Shown here: piece after piece, positions 40,236-49,697 of the stretch
How the letters are laid out: the number at the start of each line of letters is the position of its first letter
Numbering within the stretch: position 1 is the stretch's first letter
Origin: JBBDRJ01 sp963766295
GTDB taxonomy: Bacteria; Actinomycetota; JAICYB01
DNA length: 64,000 nucleotides
Assembly (NCBI GenBank): GCA_963766295.1
Contig: CAVXYW010000002.1
Location: 496,001-560,000, forward strand
Direction of reading: 5' to 3'
Made by a program: the position numbers and the translations under genes
The notes under the pieces: model-generated
Seen by the model: only the letters and a program-made list of their open reading frames with translations
The model's database searches: none
What the model was told of the DNA's origin: nothing

Positions 40236-40973
40236 GTGGTCGCAAACCCGCCAGCAGAGAAGTCATCGAAATCGAATCAGACAAGCGTCTTCGTCGTGGA
40301 CGAGTTTCAGATCTTCTGCGAGGCGCTTGGAGCGGCGATATCGATAGAACCCGATCTGCACTTCGTTGGGTCTGCGACGAGCGCCGCCGAAGCGGTCAAC
40401 CTCGTAGAACAGCATTCACCGGATGTAGCGGTTGTCGATGCGGATCTGCCCACGCCGGGGAATGGGGACTTCGACGGCATCGAGGCAACGCAGCGCATCA
40501 AGGCGGTTCGGCCGGAGACCAGGGTGCTCGTCCTGACCGCTCGTATGGACTTGGACACGATGGCGCGGGCGGCTTCAACAGGTGCATGTGGGTTTCTTGC
40601 GAAGACCAGCAATCTCCAAGACATATGTCAGGCGATACGGACTGCCAAGGAGGGCGGGATGTTTGTGGAGCGGGAGCTCGTCGCTCCGTTATTGGCGCGC
40701 TTGCGAATCTCGGCGAGACAGCCTATCGCTGGTGGGTCCGCCCGACCTGAGATCACAGGCCGGGAACAGGAGGTGCTGACTATGCTGGGCGAAGGACTCG
40801 ATGTGGGCGTCATCGCTCGGCGGCTGGGGATCAGCCTCAACACATGCCGCGGCCACGTGAAGAGCCTTCTGTCCAAATTGGGCAGCCACAGTCAGCTTGA
40901 GGCCGTCGTTGAGGCCGTCCACCAGGGCCTGTTGCCACACCTGGCACGGTCCCCACATAGCCCTTCGCCTTAG
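40236..40973 (+). CDS. LuxR/NarL-family response regulator (orphan)
   Basis: Protein of 245 aa from GTG 40236 with GGAG eight bases upstream. The receiver domain has the acidic pair in FVVDEFQ, the phosphorylatable Asp in AVVDADLPTPG, Thr in VLVLTARMD and Lys in GFLAKTSNLQD. The C-terminal LuxR helix-turn-helix is ITGREQEVLTMLGEGLDVGV and IARRLGISLNTCRGHVKSL. Basic turn residues agree with NarL-type regulators. No sensor kinase gene is adjacent. A palindrome at 40980, seven bases after its stop and upstream of the next small gene, is a possible target. Confidence 0.9.
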   Translation: MVANPPAEKSSKSNQTSVFVVDEFQIFCEALGAAISIEPDLHFVGSATSAAEAVNLVEQHSPDVAVVDADLPTPGNGDFDGIEATQRIKAVRPETRVLVLTARMDLDTMARAASTGACGFLAKTSNLQDICQAIRTAKEGGMFVERELVAPLLARLRISARQPIAGGSARPEITGREQEVLTMLGEGLDVGVIARRLGISLNTCRGHVKSLLSKLGSHSQLEAVVEAVHQGLLPHLARSPHSPSP

Positions 40974-40979
40974 TTCGGT

Positions 40980-41007
40980 CCCCAATATTGGGGGTGCACG
41001 ATCCCCC
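40980..41007. promoter_or_regulatory. Two overlapping inverted repeats after the response-regulator gene
   Basis: CCCCAATATTGGGG (40980-40993) is a perfect 14-bp palindrome. Its right arm also pairs, as GGGGG (40990-40994), with CCCCC (41003-41007) around TGCACGAT. The two pairings exclude each other in RNA. The site lies between the response regulator stop (40973) and the small membrane gene (41014), so it could be an operator for the regulator or a simple RNA switch/terminator. Confidence 0.5.
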
Positions 41008-41013
41008 GGCTTG

Positions 41014-41319
41014 GTGTGGGCGAAGTTGGTGGCTCTTCTTATCGTTTCTAGAGCGCTCTGCCAATTAAACGGGGATTGGCTGATGGTATTGGCGATCGGT
41101 ATCGGTTACTGGATCGGTGCGACGGTCCTCTGGCTACCGCTCGCGCTCATGCTTCGTGGACGCGATAGCGAACAACAGGGAATCGCGCTGGTTATCGCCG
41201 GTGTTGTACTTGCGATGGTCTGGCCGGCGAGCTTGCCGATCGCCATCCTCGTGTATGCCGCCAGGCATGTGCGACGCCATCCGGCCGATGTGCCCGAAAC
41301 TGCACTTCTAGGTATCTAG
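41014..41319 (+). CDS. Small membrane protein, unknown function
   Basis: Protein of 101 aa from GTG 41014 (TTG 41011 and ATG 41083 are alternatives). It has two to three hydrophobic segments: LVALLIVSRALC, LMVLAIGIGYWIGATVLWLP and IALVIAGVVLAMVWPASLPI, ending with a His/Arg-rich YAARHVRRHP. No family recognised. It converges with the following gene, overlapping it by four bases. Confidence 0.5.
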   Translation: MWAKLVALLIVSRALCQLNGDWLMVLAIGIGYWIGATVLWLPLALMLRGRDSEQQGIALVIAGVVLAMVWPASLPIAILVYAARHVRRHPADVPETALLGI

Positions 41320-42266
41320 GACGCGTCGAGCGGCTCGATGCGCGACAGCGTCGCGGTGTAATCGGAGTTGTAGCTCATCCGCGTAAGACCTGAGCCCGAA
41401 GTTCGAGTGAGTCTCTCGGAGAACTTCACCCAGATACTGCGTTCAGGTGAGAGCCAGTAAGTACGGCTCCGGGTGGTCGTGTCGCTTCCCGAACCGGAAC
41501 GCGTCATGGATTCGAAGGTCACAGCAAGGGTGTCGATGGTTTCGCCGAGCGCGTTGATCTGTTCGTTTCCTATTACTTCAACGGTCCAGTCTTGGATCCC
41601 GATCTCGGCTCCGTTGGGACCGATCGTCCGGCTCGAGCCGGTGCGGGCATCCCCATCCTTGACTGGTATCGGTATCTGCAAAAGGGGAGGACTGTACTCA
41701 CCGCCGGAGTTGCGTGTGGTGTTCCCGATCGTGACCACACTGTTTTCGAAGGTGAACACGATCCCGTCCCTTCGGTAAGCGACTACTTCTCGCTCCTTGT
41801 GGTTGGACGACAGCTCCAGATCGAAGATCAACTCATCGGATTCGAGCTCGAGTGTCTGCTGGTCGGTGTCGCGATGGATCGTCATGGCCAGCTCGGAGGG
41901 ATAGCGACGGCTCCCGGAGAAGGATGCCGACTCCGATCCCTGCACGATGTAGATGTAGCGTCCGAGAACTGGGAACGGTGGAGCGGACCCCGTCAGATCG
42001 TCGCCGTCGTCCACCGGGGCCTTGACCACTGCCTGCGACCGCGGCCGCGCCGTGGGAAGGGGTGTTGGTGTGGGCGCGTCGTCGGCGAGAGATTGGTCGC
42101 CGGTTCCCAGTCGTCCTCCACGCCCTAGCTCGGAGCTTTGATCGGGGTCGACGTTGCTTTGGAAGAGGGTCGCCGCCGCAGCGAACGAGATGGTCAGGGC
42201 CAGCACGAAAGCCAGTTTGAGGCTGGAATCGCGCGTGACCGGAGGAGAAGTGCCGGCCGCGTTCAT
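41316..42266 (-). CDS. Membrane-anchored extracytoplasmic protein, unknown function
   Basis: Protein of 316 aa. One N-terminal membrane segment (SLKLAFVLALTISFAAAATL) is followed by a Pro/Thr linker (APTPTPLPTARP) and a beta-rich domain with repeated short strands (GRYIYIVQGSESASFSGSRR, WTVEVIGNEQINALGETIDT, TYWLSPERSIWVKFSE). The pattern resembles lipoprotein-carrier or DUF3108-like beta folds, but I cannot name a family with confidence. It is downstream of another anchored Pro-rich protein on the same strand. Confidence 0.6.
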   Translation of the reverse strand: MNAAGTSPPVTRDSSLKLAFVLALTISFAAAATLFQSNVDPDQSSELGRGGRLGTGDQSLADDAPTPTPLPTARPRSQAVVKAPVDDGDDLTGSAPPFPVLGRYIYIVQGSESASFSGSRRYPSELAMTIHRDTDQQTLELESDELIFDLELSSNHKEREVVAYRRDGIVFTFENSVVTIGNTTRNSGGEYSPPLLQIPIPVKDGDARTGSSRTIGPNGAEIGIQDWTVEVIGNEQINALGETIDTLAVTFESMTRSGSGSDTTTRSRTYWLSPERSIWVKFSERLTRTSGSGLTRMSYNSDYTATLSRIEPLDAS

Positions 42267-42296
42267 GTGCGAACGAGCCTACCGCTGAGCGTCAGC

Positions 42297-42332
42297 GAAG
42301 CGGCAAGGGCGACGACTCGGGGAAGCCGCTTC
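42297..42332 (-). terminator. Hairpin between two reverse-strand genes
   Basis: GAAGCGGC (42297-42304) pairs with GCCGCTTC (42325-42332). An alternative, interlocking pairing joins AAGGGCGAC (42305-42313) to GTTGCCCTT (42333-42341) with one mismatch. It follows the stop of the gene at 42358 on the reverse strand. There is no T-tract. Confidence 0.4.
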
Positions 42333-42357
42333 GTTGCCCTTAGCGGGGAGCGAGCTG

Positions 42358-42795
42358 TCAGGGGTGGTCTTCCTCCCACTCCTGCTCGACTTCGTCGCGG
42401 CACTGGTCGCGTTCCTCTTCGGATGTCTCTTCGTCGCATTCCGCGAGCAGTTGGGCCAGCTCGTCGGGGATCGGGGTGTCCGGCGCTGGAGTCGACACGC
42501 CGCCACTGGGGATACGGGGCGAGCGTGGACCACGGTCGGGGTCGAGAGTCGGCGAGGGCGCAGGCGCAGCTTGCACGCCCGCACCGGAGCCTCGTCCAGG
42601 TGTGGCCGTTGGAGTGGGGGACGGCGACGGCGTGGGTGATTCGAGGTTCGCGAGGTCGCGCGCGTCGACGATGTCGCCGCTCGTAAACGGAGTGCTGCTT
42701 TCGTTGTTGGGATCCAGGAAAGCGGTGGCGGCCAAAGCCCCGATCCCCCCGCCCACCAGCCCCAACACGAGAAGCATCAACAGGAGCCTTCTCAC
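42358..42795 (-). CDS. Anchored Pro-rich extracytoplasmic protein, unknown function
   Basis: Protein of 145 aa. An N-terminal membrane segment (LLLMLLVLGLVGGGIGALAA) leads to a Pro/Ser/Thr-rich linker (SPTPSPSPTPTATPG) and a very acidic C-terminus with two Cys (LLAECDEETSEEERDQCRDE), probably a disulfide. No known domain. It lies upstream of the beta-rich protein ending at 41316 and downstream of adnB, 40 bases from its stop. Confidence 0.6.
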   Translation of the reverse strand: MRRLLLMLLVLGLVGGGIGALAATAFLDPNNESSTPFTSGDIVDARDLANLESPTPSPSPTPTATPGRGSGAGVQAAPAPSPTLDPDRGPRSPRIPSGGVSTPAPDTPIPDELAQLLAECDEETSEEERDQCRDEVEQEWEEDHP

Positions 42796-42835
42796 GCAGA
42801 ACAGCTTACGGCCGCTGTGTCGCGCAGACCACGAA

Positions 42836-45800
42836 TCAAGCTTCGGCTGCTTCCAACCCCTTCTCTACCCAGCCGAGTCCACGCGGGGAGTAAGTCTTGG
42901 AGCGCGGCTCACGGGTGCGCAGGAACGCGAAGGTCAGTTTCACGTCACCCTTCGCCAGGCCGAGCACGGTCAGCGCTTCGGCGTAAAGCTCCAATTGGCC
43001 CCAGTCGGTTTCGTCCGGTGGTGTACCGGTCTTGAAGTCGACGATCTCGAGTGATCCGTCGTCTTGCTGATAGACGGCGTCTATGCGTCCACGGACGAGT
43101 GAGTCTTCGCCGAGCTTGAGCGTGAACGGAACCTCCGTCGCCGGCTCGCCACCCGGAAGCTCGAAGGGAATTCTTTCCTCGAAACCCATGGCTCTGAAGT
43201 TGGTCTGCAGGTCGGCCACCGTTGTACGGTCGGGCTGAAGTGATGCTTCTTCCAGAGCGTCCTCTTCGGCCAAACCGATCAGGCCGCGGTGGAGCTCCTC
43301 GATCCACGAATGGACTTCGATACCGAGCCGCTGCGCCTCGGTCGGACGTTGCGGCAGCGGATGGAGTATCTCTTCGAGATCTCCGCTGCCCGATATAGCT
43401 TGAACCGCTTTCGTTGCTGGAAGCGCTCTCCGGATCGGCGGCGCTGGTTGTTCACTCGACCCATCGGCTTCCAAAGCTTCGATCACGCGCAGGTGTTCGG
43501 CGAACAATTCCGACGACCCGGACGAAGCGAGAAGCTGATCGATGTTCGTTTCGCCGTCGAGCACTTGTTCGAGCTTCTGGATCCAGGGATGTGCTCGCTC
43601 CTCGAACGGCGGCGGAGGCCAGACGAGTCTCGACCGCATCGATTCGACGACTGGATTCAGATCGTCCACGGGAGCTTCGATGTGGCCGGGAATAACGTCG
43701 ACGAGATCTTTGTGCTGGCCGAGCTCATCGAGGAACACCGAGGGCCCCTTGGCGATCTCTTCGGACGCGTACCAGTGCGCGGCAGTGCAGTACAGACGTT
43801 GCCGTGCGCGTGTGATCGCGACATAGAAGAGGCGGCGCTCGTCTTCTTCGGCGCGCTTCTTGAGCGCGTCGCGGTAGGCCCGCATCTTGCCTGTGTACTG
43901 GGGGAGATCGTCGCGGTCCTTGCGAACCCCGGGTGGCAGCTGCTTGGTCGAGGTGAGCGGGTTAGACATCCGAACGTCGGGGAAGACCGAATACATCTTT
44001 ACGCCCTTGTCGTACTTGCTCTCTTCTTGGGACGCCGCGACATAAGGGACGAAGACCACGTCGAACTCAAGGCCCTTTGCCTTGTGGATGGTCAGAACCT
44101 TCACCGAATCCGAAGTAGTAGTCATCGCGAGCGGTATCGGGTCCTCCGATTCCTCGGCGACATCGAGGAAGTCGAGGAAAGTCGCGAGGTTCGCGTCGCC
44201 TTCCAGCGGCGAGAACTCTGAGGAGATGCCTATGAAGCCGCTCAGGTTTTCGCGCATCGCCGGTGCGGAACGCGCCGGCGATGCGGCGAGCGCATCGGCT
44301 ACGCCGGTGCGCTCCGCCACGGCCTGCACGAGCTGCTCGAGCCCTCGCGGTACGAAGGAGCGCAACTCCTCGTAGAGCGCGAGGAATTCGCGGACGCGAA
44401 CCTTGGCTTCGTCCGACACGCCGTCGATGCCGTCGGCCTGGCTCAAGACTTCCATCAGCGAGAAAGCGACCGAGCCCGGGTCCGGCTCTTCGACGCCCAT
44501 CTCCTCGGCGGCTTCGGAGATCATCTCGTAGTTCTTGTTCGCTGCGTGCCGCGATATCGGTGCGAGGTCGCGGTAATGGATGCGGAACCGCGGGCCCATC
44601 AGGATCCGCGCAACCCAGCGGTTGGTCGTGTCCTTCGGATCGGCCAGGATCTGCAGCCACGCGACGACGTCGGTGACCGCGGGAACCTTCAGCAGCCCGC
44701 CGAGGTCGGGCATCTCGAACGGGATGTCTCGCTCCTCGAGCGCAGCCAGTACCGCGTCGAGATAACGCCGCGAGCGAACGAGGATGGCCATGTCCTTCCA
44801 GGCCACGCCCTCTCCGCTGAGGCGCTCGATCTCAGTCGCTATGTAGGCGGCCTCCGCCTCTTGATCTGCGAACACCGCCGTCCCGACCCAGCCGTCGCCG
44901 TTGGCATCGACCGGAGTCAGCTCTTCGCCCGGACGGTGTTCTTCGGGCACCCGCCTGATGATCCGGTTGGCGAGCTCGACGATGCGTCGTCCCGATCGGT
45001 AGTTCTCGGAGAGTGTGGCTTGGTGCGCATCGAGGCCGCCCTCGCGCAGGAACTCGCGGTGGAAGTTGATGAGGTTGAACATCGAAGCGCCACGCCACGC
45101 GTAGATGGCTTGGCGTGCGTCGCCGACGGCGGTGACCGCGGCGCCTTCCGGACAGAGCTCGCGCAGCATCACCTTCTGGGCTGGGTCGGTGTCCTGGTAT
45201 TCGTCCAGTAGCACCACTGGATACCGCTCGCGCAGTTCTTCGGTTACGTCCGGGTGCTCGGTGAGCACGCGCACGGCCAGTCGGATCTGGTCGCCGTAGT
45301 CGATGCGGCGAAGCTGCTGCTTGCGCTCCATGTACTTCTTGATGATCTTCGCGAAGTCCTTGCGCTTCTTTGTAGCTTGCACCGCATAGTCGTCGCCCAG
45401 GTTCTGCGACAGCAGCGCTTCGCACTCGGCCTCCAGCTCTTCGGGAGTGACGAGGTGCGTCGCGCATTGATCGGAAAGATCGAGGGTCTGCGGGATGTAG
45501 GAGAGAGGATGACGGAGCTCGACGTCGTCCAGGACGTCGATCTCGTCGATCATCGCCATGAGGATCTGCCACTTCTGCGCGTTCGAAAGCAGTCCCGCTT
45601 CGGGATCGACGCCGATGCGGGGCCCGTGCTCGCGCACGAGCTTGGCTGCGAACGCGTGATAGGTCATGACTGTCGGGTGCTCGTGTGGATGCGGTTCGAG
45701 CGCCGTCATCGCTTCGGACAACCGCTCTTCTAGCTCTCCGGCAGCTTTGTTGGTGAAGGTAAGGCCGAGAACTCCCGCCGGACGAACCTGGCTCGTCTCG

Positions 45801-45964
45801 ACCAAGTGAACGATCCGGGCCGTCATGACGGCGGTCTTCCCCGAGCCGGCGCCGGCGCGGATCACCACCGGCTCGAGCGGAGCCTCGATGGCTTCCCATT
45901 GCTCGGCCGACGGCTCGTAGCCGTGAAGCGCAGCCTTGATCGCGTCGGAAACGGGCCGTTTCAT
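42836..45964 (-). CDS. adnB: AdnB: UvrD-type helicase-nuclease subunit
   Basis: Protein of 1042 aa. It has the Q-type lead YEPSAEQWEAIEA, Walker A AGAGSGKTAV, Walker B VVLLDEYQDTDP, motif III AVGDARQAIYAWRGAS, motif V-VI TIHKAKGLEFDVVFVP and YVAITRARQRLY. The C-terminus is a RecB-type nuclease: RGRIDAVYQ, EIVDFKTGTPPDE and QLELYAEAL. AdnAB is the actinobacterial helicase-nuclease that resects double-strand breaks in place of RecBCD/AddAB; AdnB provides the main motor. Its ATG overlaps the adnA stop by one base (TGATG). Confidence 0.92.
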   Translation of the reverse strand: MKRPVSDAIKAALHGYEPSAEQWEAIEAPLEPVVIRAGAGSGKTAVMTARIVHLVETSQVRPAGVLGLTFTNKAAGELEERLSEAMTALEPHPHEHPTVMTYHAFAAKLVREHGPRIGVDPEAGLLSNAQKWQILMAMIDEIDVLDDVELRHPLSYIPQTLDLSDQCATHLVTPEELEAECEALLSQNLGDDYAVQATKKRKDFAKIIKKYMERKQQLRRIDYGDQIRLAVRVLTEHPDVTEELRERYPVVLLDEYQDTDPAQKVMLRELCPEGAAVTAVGDARQAIYAWRGASMFNLINFHREFLREGGLDAHQATLSENYRSGRRIVELANRIIRRVPEEHRPGEELTPVDANGDGWVGTAVFADQEAEAAYIATEIERLSGEGVAWKDMAILVRSRRYLDAVLAALEERDIPFEMPDLGGLLKVPAVTDVVAWLQILADPKDTTNRWVARILMGPRFRIHYRDLAPISRHAANKNYEMISEAAEEMGVEEPDPGSVAFSLMEVLSQADGIDGVSDEAKVRVREFLALYEELRSFVPRGLEQLVQAVAERTGVADALAASPARSAPAMRENLSGFIGISSEFSPLEGDANLATFLDFLDVAEESEDPIPLAMTTTSDSVKVLTIHKAKGLEFDVVFVPYVAASQEESKYDKGVKMYSVFPDVRMSNPLTSTKQLPPGVRKDRDDLPQYTGKMRAYRDALKKRAEEDERRLFYVAITRARQRLYCTAAHWYASEEIAKGPSVFLDELGQHKDLVDVIPGHIEAPVDDLNPVVESMRSRLVWPPPPFEERAHPWIQKLEQVLDGETNIDQLLASSGSSELFAEHLRVIEALEADGSSEQPAPPIRRALPATKAVQAISGSGDLEEILHPLPQRPTEAQRLGIEVHSWIEELHRGLIGLAEEDALEEASLQPDRTTVADLQTNFRAMGFEERIPFELPGGEPATEVPFTLKLGEDSLVRGRIDAVYQQDDGSLEIVDFKTGTPPDETDWGQLELYAEALTVLGLAKGDVKLTFAFLRTREPRSKTYSPRGLGWVEKGLEAAEA

Positions 45965-48936
45965 CAGTGGGGAACCTCACGTCCTTCAGGCCAGCGCGGG
46001 CACAGCGGCTTCATCCGGCACCACCGGCAGTCGGCCTCGGGAGACGGTGCGAACTTCTCCAGCACGGCATCGTCGAGGATCGCGTTCAAACGTTTGAGCG
46101 CTTCGTCCGCCTCGTTTGGGTACTGCCTGCGCTTCGCGCATGAAACCGAACCGTCTTGACGGTCGACTTGTTCTATCCCTGGATAGATGAGCTGCATGAG
46201 GACGGGATCGCCGTGCTTGTGCAGCTCTTCGTAGTTCTGGGCCGCCTTGTAGTAGATCGCGAGCTGCAGCGAGTCCTTGGCGTCTTGCCACGCGATCGCG
46301 TTACGTCCGGTCTTGTAATCGGAAAGGACGAGACCTTTGGCGGCTTTTGCCACGCGGTCGATGCGCCCACGGATGGTGTGTCCGTCGAAGTCTAGGTCGT
46401 CGAAGGCGAACTCGATGCCCACGGTTTCTCCGGAAGTTCGTTCGGTGGTCCACCAGCGCTTCAGACTCTGAACTCCGTAGCGGTAGTAAGTTCGCGCGAA
46501 GACGTCGTTGGGGTAGTCGTCGCGATGGTTCTCGACGAACTCCTTCTTGTAGACCTCGACGACCTTCTTCCAGTCCTTGATGTCGCCGAAGGCTGGATCG
46601 GAACGCTCGATGATGCGGTGCACAAGGGAGCCGAACTTCATCTGGAAAGTCGTCTGAGGATCCAGTCCGAGCACCGACTCGAGCACGTAGCGAAGAGGGC
46701 ACTCGTCGTAGCGGCCGATGCGCGAGTAGGAAGTGGTCAGCTTTCCCGCCGGATACAGCTCGGCTCCCGGGGTCCAATCGCGGCGCCACCACCACGTGCC
46801 CGGGTCGAGGGCCGCCGTTTGCGCGATACGCGCCAGCGCGGCCGTGGCTGCTGCGCATTCGTCGGTGGTCGACTCCGTTTGCGCGAGCGTGCGGCGGTGA
46901 CGCGAAGCCGCCTCGGCCAAGGTGAGCGGCGGTTCGTCGGCGCCGGGTGTGATCGGTTCGGGCAGGACGCCGAACGCTTCCTCGCAGAACCGTGAAGGCG
47001 TCGCCTTTCGAACCCCGGGTGATGTCGTCACCAACAGCCGGCGCTTTGCACGAGTCAGCGCGACATAAAGGGTGCGCCGCTCCTCGGCCAGCTGCGCCTG
47101 CGCACGCTCGATGGCGCCGCCCCGCTCGAGAGCCCAAGGGTCGAACAGTCCCTGGGCGCGATGGGCTTTCGGTATCTGTCCTTCGGCTACGCCGATCACA
47201 CAAACGACGTCCCACTCCTGTCCCTTCGCACCGTGGAACGACATCAGACGGACGCCCTGATCGGAGTCGGGGCTCCGCCACGTCTCCACCGCGAAGGCCG
47301 ATTCGGCCGAGGTCTCGAGGTAATCGAGCATCGTCGCGCCCGGCTGTCGCTCGACGAAGTGGGAAAGCGCACGGCTTAGGGCGTTGATCGCGTTGATGTG
47401 AGCAGCCGCTTCGTCGTCCTCACGCCGGGAGCGAACCTGCTCGGCGTACCACCCCGACGTCTCGAGGACGCTGATGAACGTGTCGGTGGCCGGGGCGCCC
47501 AGATCTTTACGCGCCGCATCGCGTACCCGCCGGAGCTCGAGGACGTCCTCGTCGGACCGCTCGTCGATAAGCGCTTCCAACGTCGTTCCGCGCCTCATCC
47601 GCGCATCCCTGTCGAGCTCGCGCACGCGATAGGGATGGAACCCGAACATCGGCGAGCACATGACCGCTTTGCAGAGCTCGTCGCTGCGTTCATCGAGAAG
47701 AGCGAGCCGGCACAGGTCGAGAACTGCACGAACTGCCGGCTGCGTGCGCAGGCCGTCGGCGGACACGCCCTGGCACGGGATCTCGAACGTGCGCAGCACG
47801 CGTTCGACGGTGAAGCCGTAGGTAGATGGTTGAGCGAGCAGGATGGCCATCCGCTCGAACGGGACGCCACCTACAACGTGTGCACTCTTGATCTCACGCG
47901 CGACACCCTCGAGCTCACCGGCCATCGTCGAGTAGACGCGGAGCTCGGTCGTGCCTTCGTCGGGACCCGAGAACGAGACGGCGCGATGCTTTTCTCCTTC
48001 CGGGGAGTGCCCGATCAGCGACGTTGCAACATCTCCGAGCGATTTGCCGTAGCGATGGCAGGTGTCCAGAACGACGCGCTCGTGCTCCGGCGCGATCTCC
48101 ACCGTGAAACGATCCAGCCAGCTTGGGTCGGCACCCCGAAATGACTCGATCGCCGAGTCGGGATCGCCGGCGCAAACGAGCTGCTCGACGTTCAACTCAC
48201 GAAGAAGGTGCAGCTGTGCAGGCGCAAGCTCCTGGGCGTCGTCGACCAGGACGTGGCTGAACCTGCGACGCACGGCTTCGGACACGGATTTGTTCTCCCG
48301 AAGCAAACGTGTCGCGGCAACGACGAGCTCCGCGTAGTCGAGCGCCGCCTCGTCGCGTAAGTGCTCTCTGTACCGCAATGCGAAGTTCGCGACCGACGCG
48401 TGCTCCGGACGATCTGCGGCCAGTGAGCGCAGTGCGTCGTCGTTTAGTCCTCGGTGTCCGGCGCGCACGCAGAAGTCGGCCACCTCGGCCACGAAGGCGT
48501 CGGACAGGAGGTGGTCGCTATAAGCGCCCCAGGCTTCGCGGTCTTCGGTGAGCAGAAGGTCGTAGACCGCGCCGAGCTGCGTTGCGCTCGTCAGCCGTAT
48601 CGGCGGCTGCGAATAACCGAGCATCCGGTAGTAGCGGGTGACCAGGTGGTAGGCGAGTGCGTGCCACGTGTGGACGGGGATCTCGAGGACGGCTTTCTGC
48701 GGCAGACGGAAGGGGAGCTCGTCCCGCAGCGCGAGGGCTCTGTCCCTCGTCGGCAGGAGCAGAAGGATCCGGTGCGGATCGATATCTCCGGTGGCCAGCC
48801 GGAGCCACCGTTCGACCAAAACCGTGGTCTTGCCGGTGCCGGGGGACCCGAGGACGAGCAGAGGCCCGCCGTCATGCTCGACGACCCGGCGCTGCACTGC
48901 GTCCAGCTCGATACCAGCTGCTACCGCCGACGACAT
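45964..48936 (-). CDS. adnA: AdnA: UvrD-type helicase-nuclease subunit with Fe-S nuclease domain
   Basis: Protein of 990 aa from ATG 48936 behind GGGAGGA; a longer frame upstream is rejected because it lacks this site. Walker A is LGSPGTGKTTV, but Walker B is degenerate (HVLVDDAQELAP), as in mycobacterial AdnA. The C-terminal nuclease has RGRIDRVAK, LSDYKTGRN and the motif-flanking cysteines of a 4Fe-4S cluster (ECPLRYVLESVL, then C-x2-C-x5-C in CRWCRMKPLC). AdnA is the subunit whose nuclease cuts the 5' strand. The order adnA-adnB is the same as in mycobacteria. Confidence 0.92.
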   Translation of the reverse strand: MSSAVAAGIELDAVQRRVVEHDGGPLLVLGSPGTGKTTVLVERWLRLATGDIDPHRILLLLPTRDRALALRDELPFRLPQKAVLEIPVHTWHALAYHLVTRYYRMLGYSQPPIRLTSATQLGAVYDLLLTEDREAWGAYSDHLLSDAFVAEVADFCVRAGHRGLNDDALRSLAADRPEHASVANFALRYREHLRDEAALDYAELVVAATRLLRENKSVSEAVRRRFSHVLVDDAQELAPAQLHLLRELNVEQLVCAGDPDSAIESFRGADPSWLDRFTVEIAPEHERVVLDTCHRYGKSLGDVATSLIGHSPEGEKHRAVSFSGPDEGTTELRVYSTMAGELEGVAREIKSAHVVGGVPFERMAILLAQPSTYGFTVERVLRTFEIPCQGVSADGLRTQPAVRAVLDLCRLALLDERSDELCKAVMCSPMFGFHPYRVRELDRDARMRRGTTLEALIDERSDEDVLELRRVRDAARKDLGAPATDTFISVLETSGWYAEQVRSRREDDEAAAHINAINALSRALSHFVERQPGATMLDYLETSAESAFAVETWRSPDSDQGVRLMSFHGAKGQEWDVVCVIGVAEGQIPKAHRAQGLFDPWALERGGAIERAQAQLAEERRTLYVALTRAKRRLLVTTSPGVRKATPSRFCEEAFGVLPEPITPGADEPPLTLAEAASRHRRTLAQTESTTDECAAATAALARIAQTAALDPGTWWWRRDWTPGAELYPAGKLTTSYSRIGRYDECPLRYVLESVLGLDPQTTFQMKFGSLVHRIIERSDPAFGDIKDWKKVVEVYKKEFVENHRDDYPNDVFARTYYRYGVQSLKRWWTTERTSGETVGIEFAFDDLDFDGHTIRGRIDRVAKAAKGLVLSDYKTGRNAIAWQDAKDSLQLAIYYKAAQNYEELHKHGDPVLMQLIYPGIEQVDRQDGSVSCAKRRQYPNEADEALKRLNAILDDAVLEKFAPSPEADCRWCRMKPLCPRWPEGREVPH

Positions 48937-48995
48937 GCGTCCTCCCTCGGAGGCTCCCCAGGGTAGGACGCAATGCCGACGGCTTCGTGTCGCGG

Positions 48996-49697
48996 TTAGA
49001 CCGCGGGCTGAGCGCTGGACATCCGGACGTTGTCCGAAAGGGCCATGACGATGACCACCAACGCCAATATCGGCGGCGCGATCATCCAGAACCACGGCAA
49101 CATCGGAAGCACGCCGGTGGCGATCATCCAGTTGCCGGCCCGGCGATTGCGCACCGCCATGCCGCCGAAGATCAGGGCTGCGAAGCCGCCCATGATCACC
49201 ATGGCGGCCACATTGCTGGCCTTCGGGTCATCGATGAGCTGGCCTATGCCGAACAGTCCTTCGAAGGCGCCGATCAACCCGGCGGGGATCCACCACCAGC
49301 GGAAACCGCGCTGGCCGTAGTAGTGCTCCGCGCCCCGGACGCCCCGAGTGCCGACCAAAGCAACGACGGCGTAAAGGATCCCGAGGGCGGCGAGGATCGA
49401 CAAGGAAACGACAACGGAACTGATTGCGAAGGCCCCGGTGGCGAGCAGCGTGCCTCCGGCGACCCCGACGATCAGGAACGTTGCAATCGCGAGTTTGTTC
49501 TTCATGAGTCCTACCTTCCATCCCTGGACGATGAGCGACCCGAACAGGTCGCCCGTTGCGTGTAGATGGCGGACTCGTCCACGGAAACGCTTCTCATCGG
49601 AAAGTACTTGCAGGATCTCGTCGCCGAACTGCGTCCTAAAGGGCTTCGGATGCAGGCGAACGAGTCCGCGGTACAGGGCCGGTGCACGCTCGGCCAT
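48996..49697 (-). CDS. PadR-associated polytopic membrane protein
   Basis: Protein of 233 aa; its ATG overlaps the padR stop by one base. The first 60 residues are cytoplasmic (LYRGLVRLHPKPFRTQFGDE), a segment often found at the start of permeases encoded with PadR regulators. About five membrane helices follow, ending LVVIVMALSDNVRMSS. No catalytic motif is seen. Its expression is probably set by the PadR operator at 50076. Function unknown; a transport or stress role is only a guess. Confidence 0.7.
   Translation of the reverse strand: MAERAPALYRGLVRLHPKPFRTQFGDEILQVLSDEKRFRGRVRHLHATGDLFGSLIVQGWKVGLMKNKLAIATFLIVGVAGGTLLATGAFAISSVVVSLSILAALGILYAVVALVGTRGVRGAEHYYGQRGFRWWWIPAGLIGAFEGLFGIGQLIDDPKASNVAAMVIMGGFAALIFGGMAVRNRRAGNWMIATGVLPMLPWFWMIAPPILALVVIVMALSDNVRMSSAQPAV

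Noticed and set aside
43289..45733. Long + strand open frames opposite adnB (over 200 codons)
   Set aside because: Arg/Leu/Asp-biased shadows of the helicase codons with no start signals or domains.
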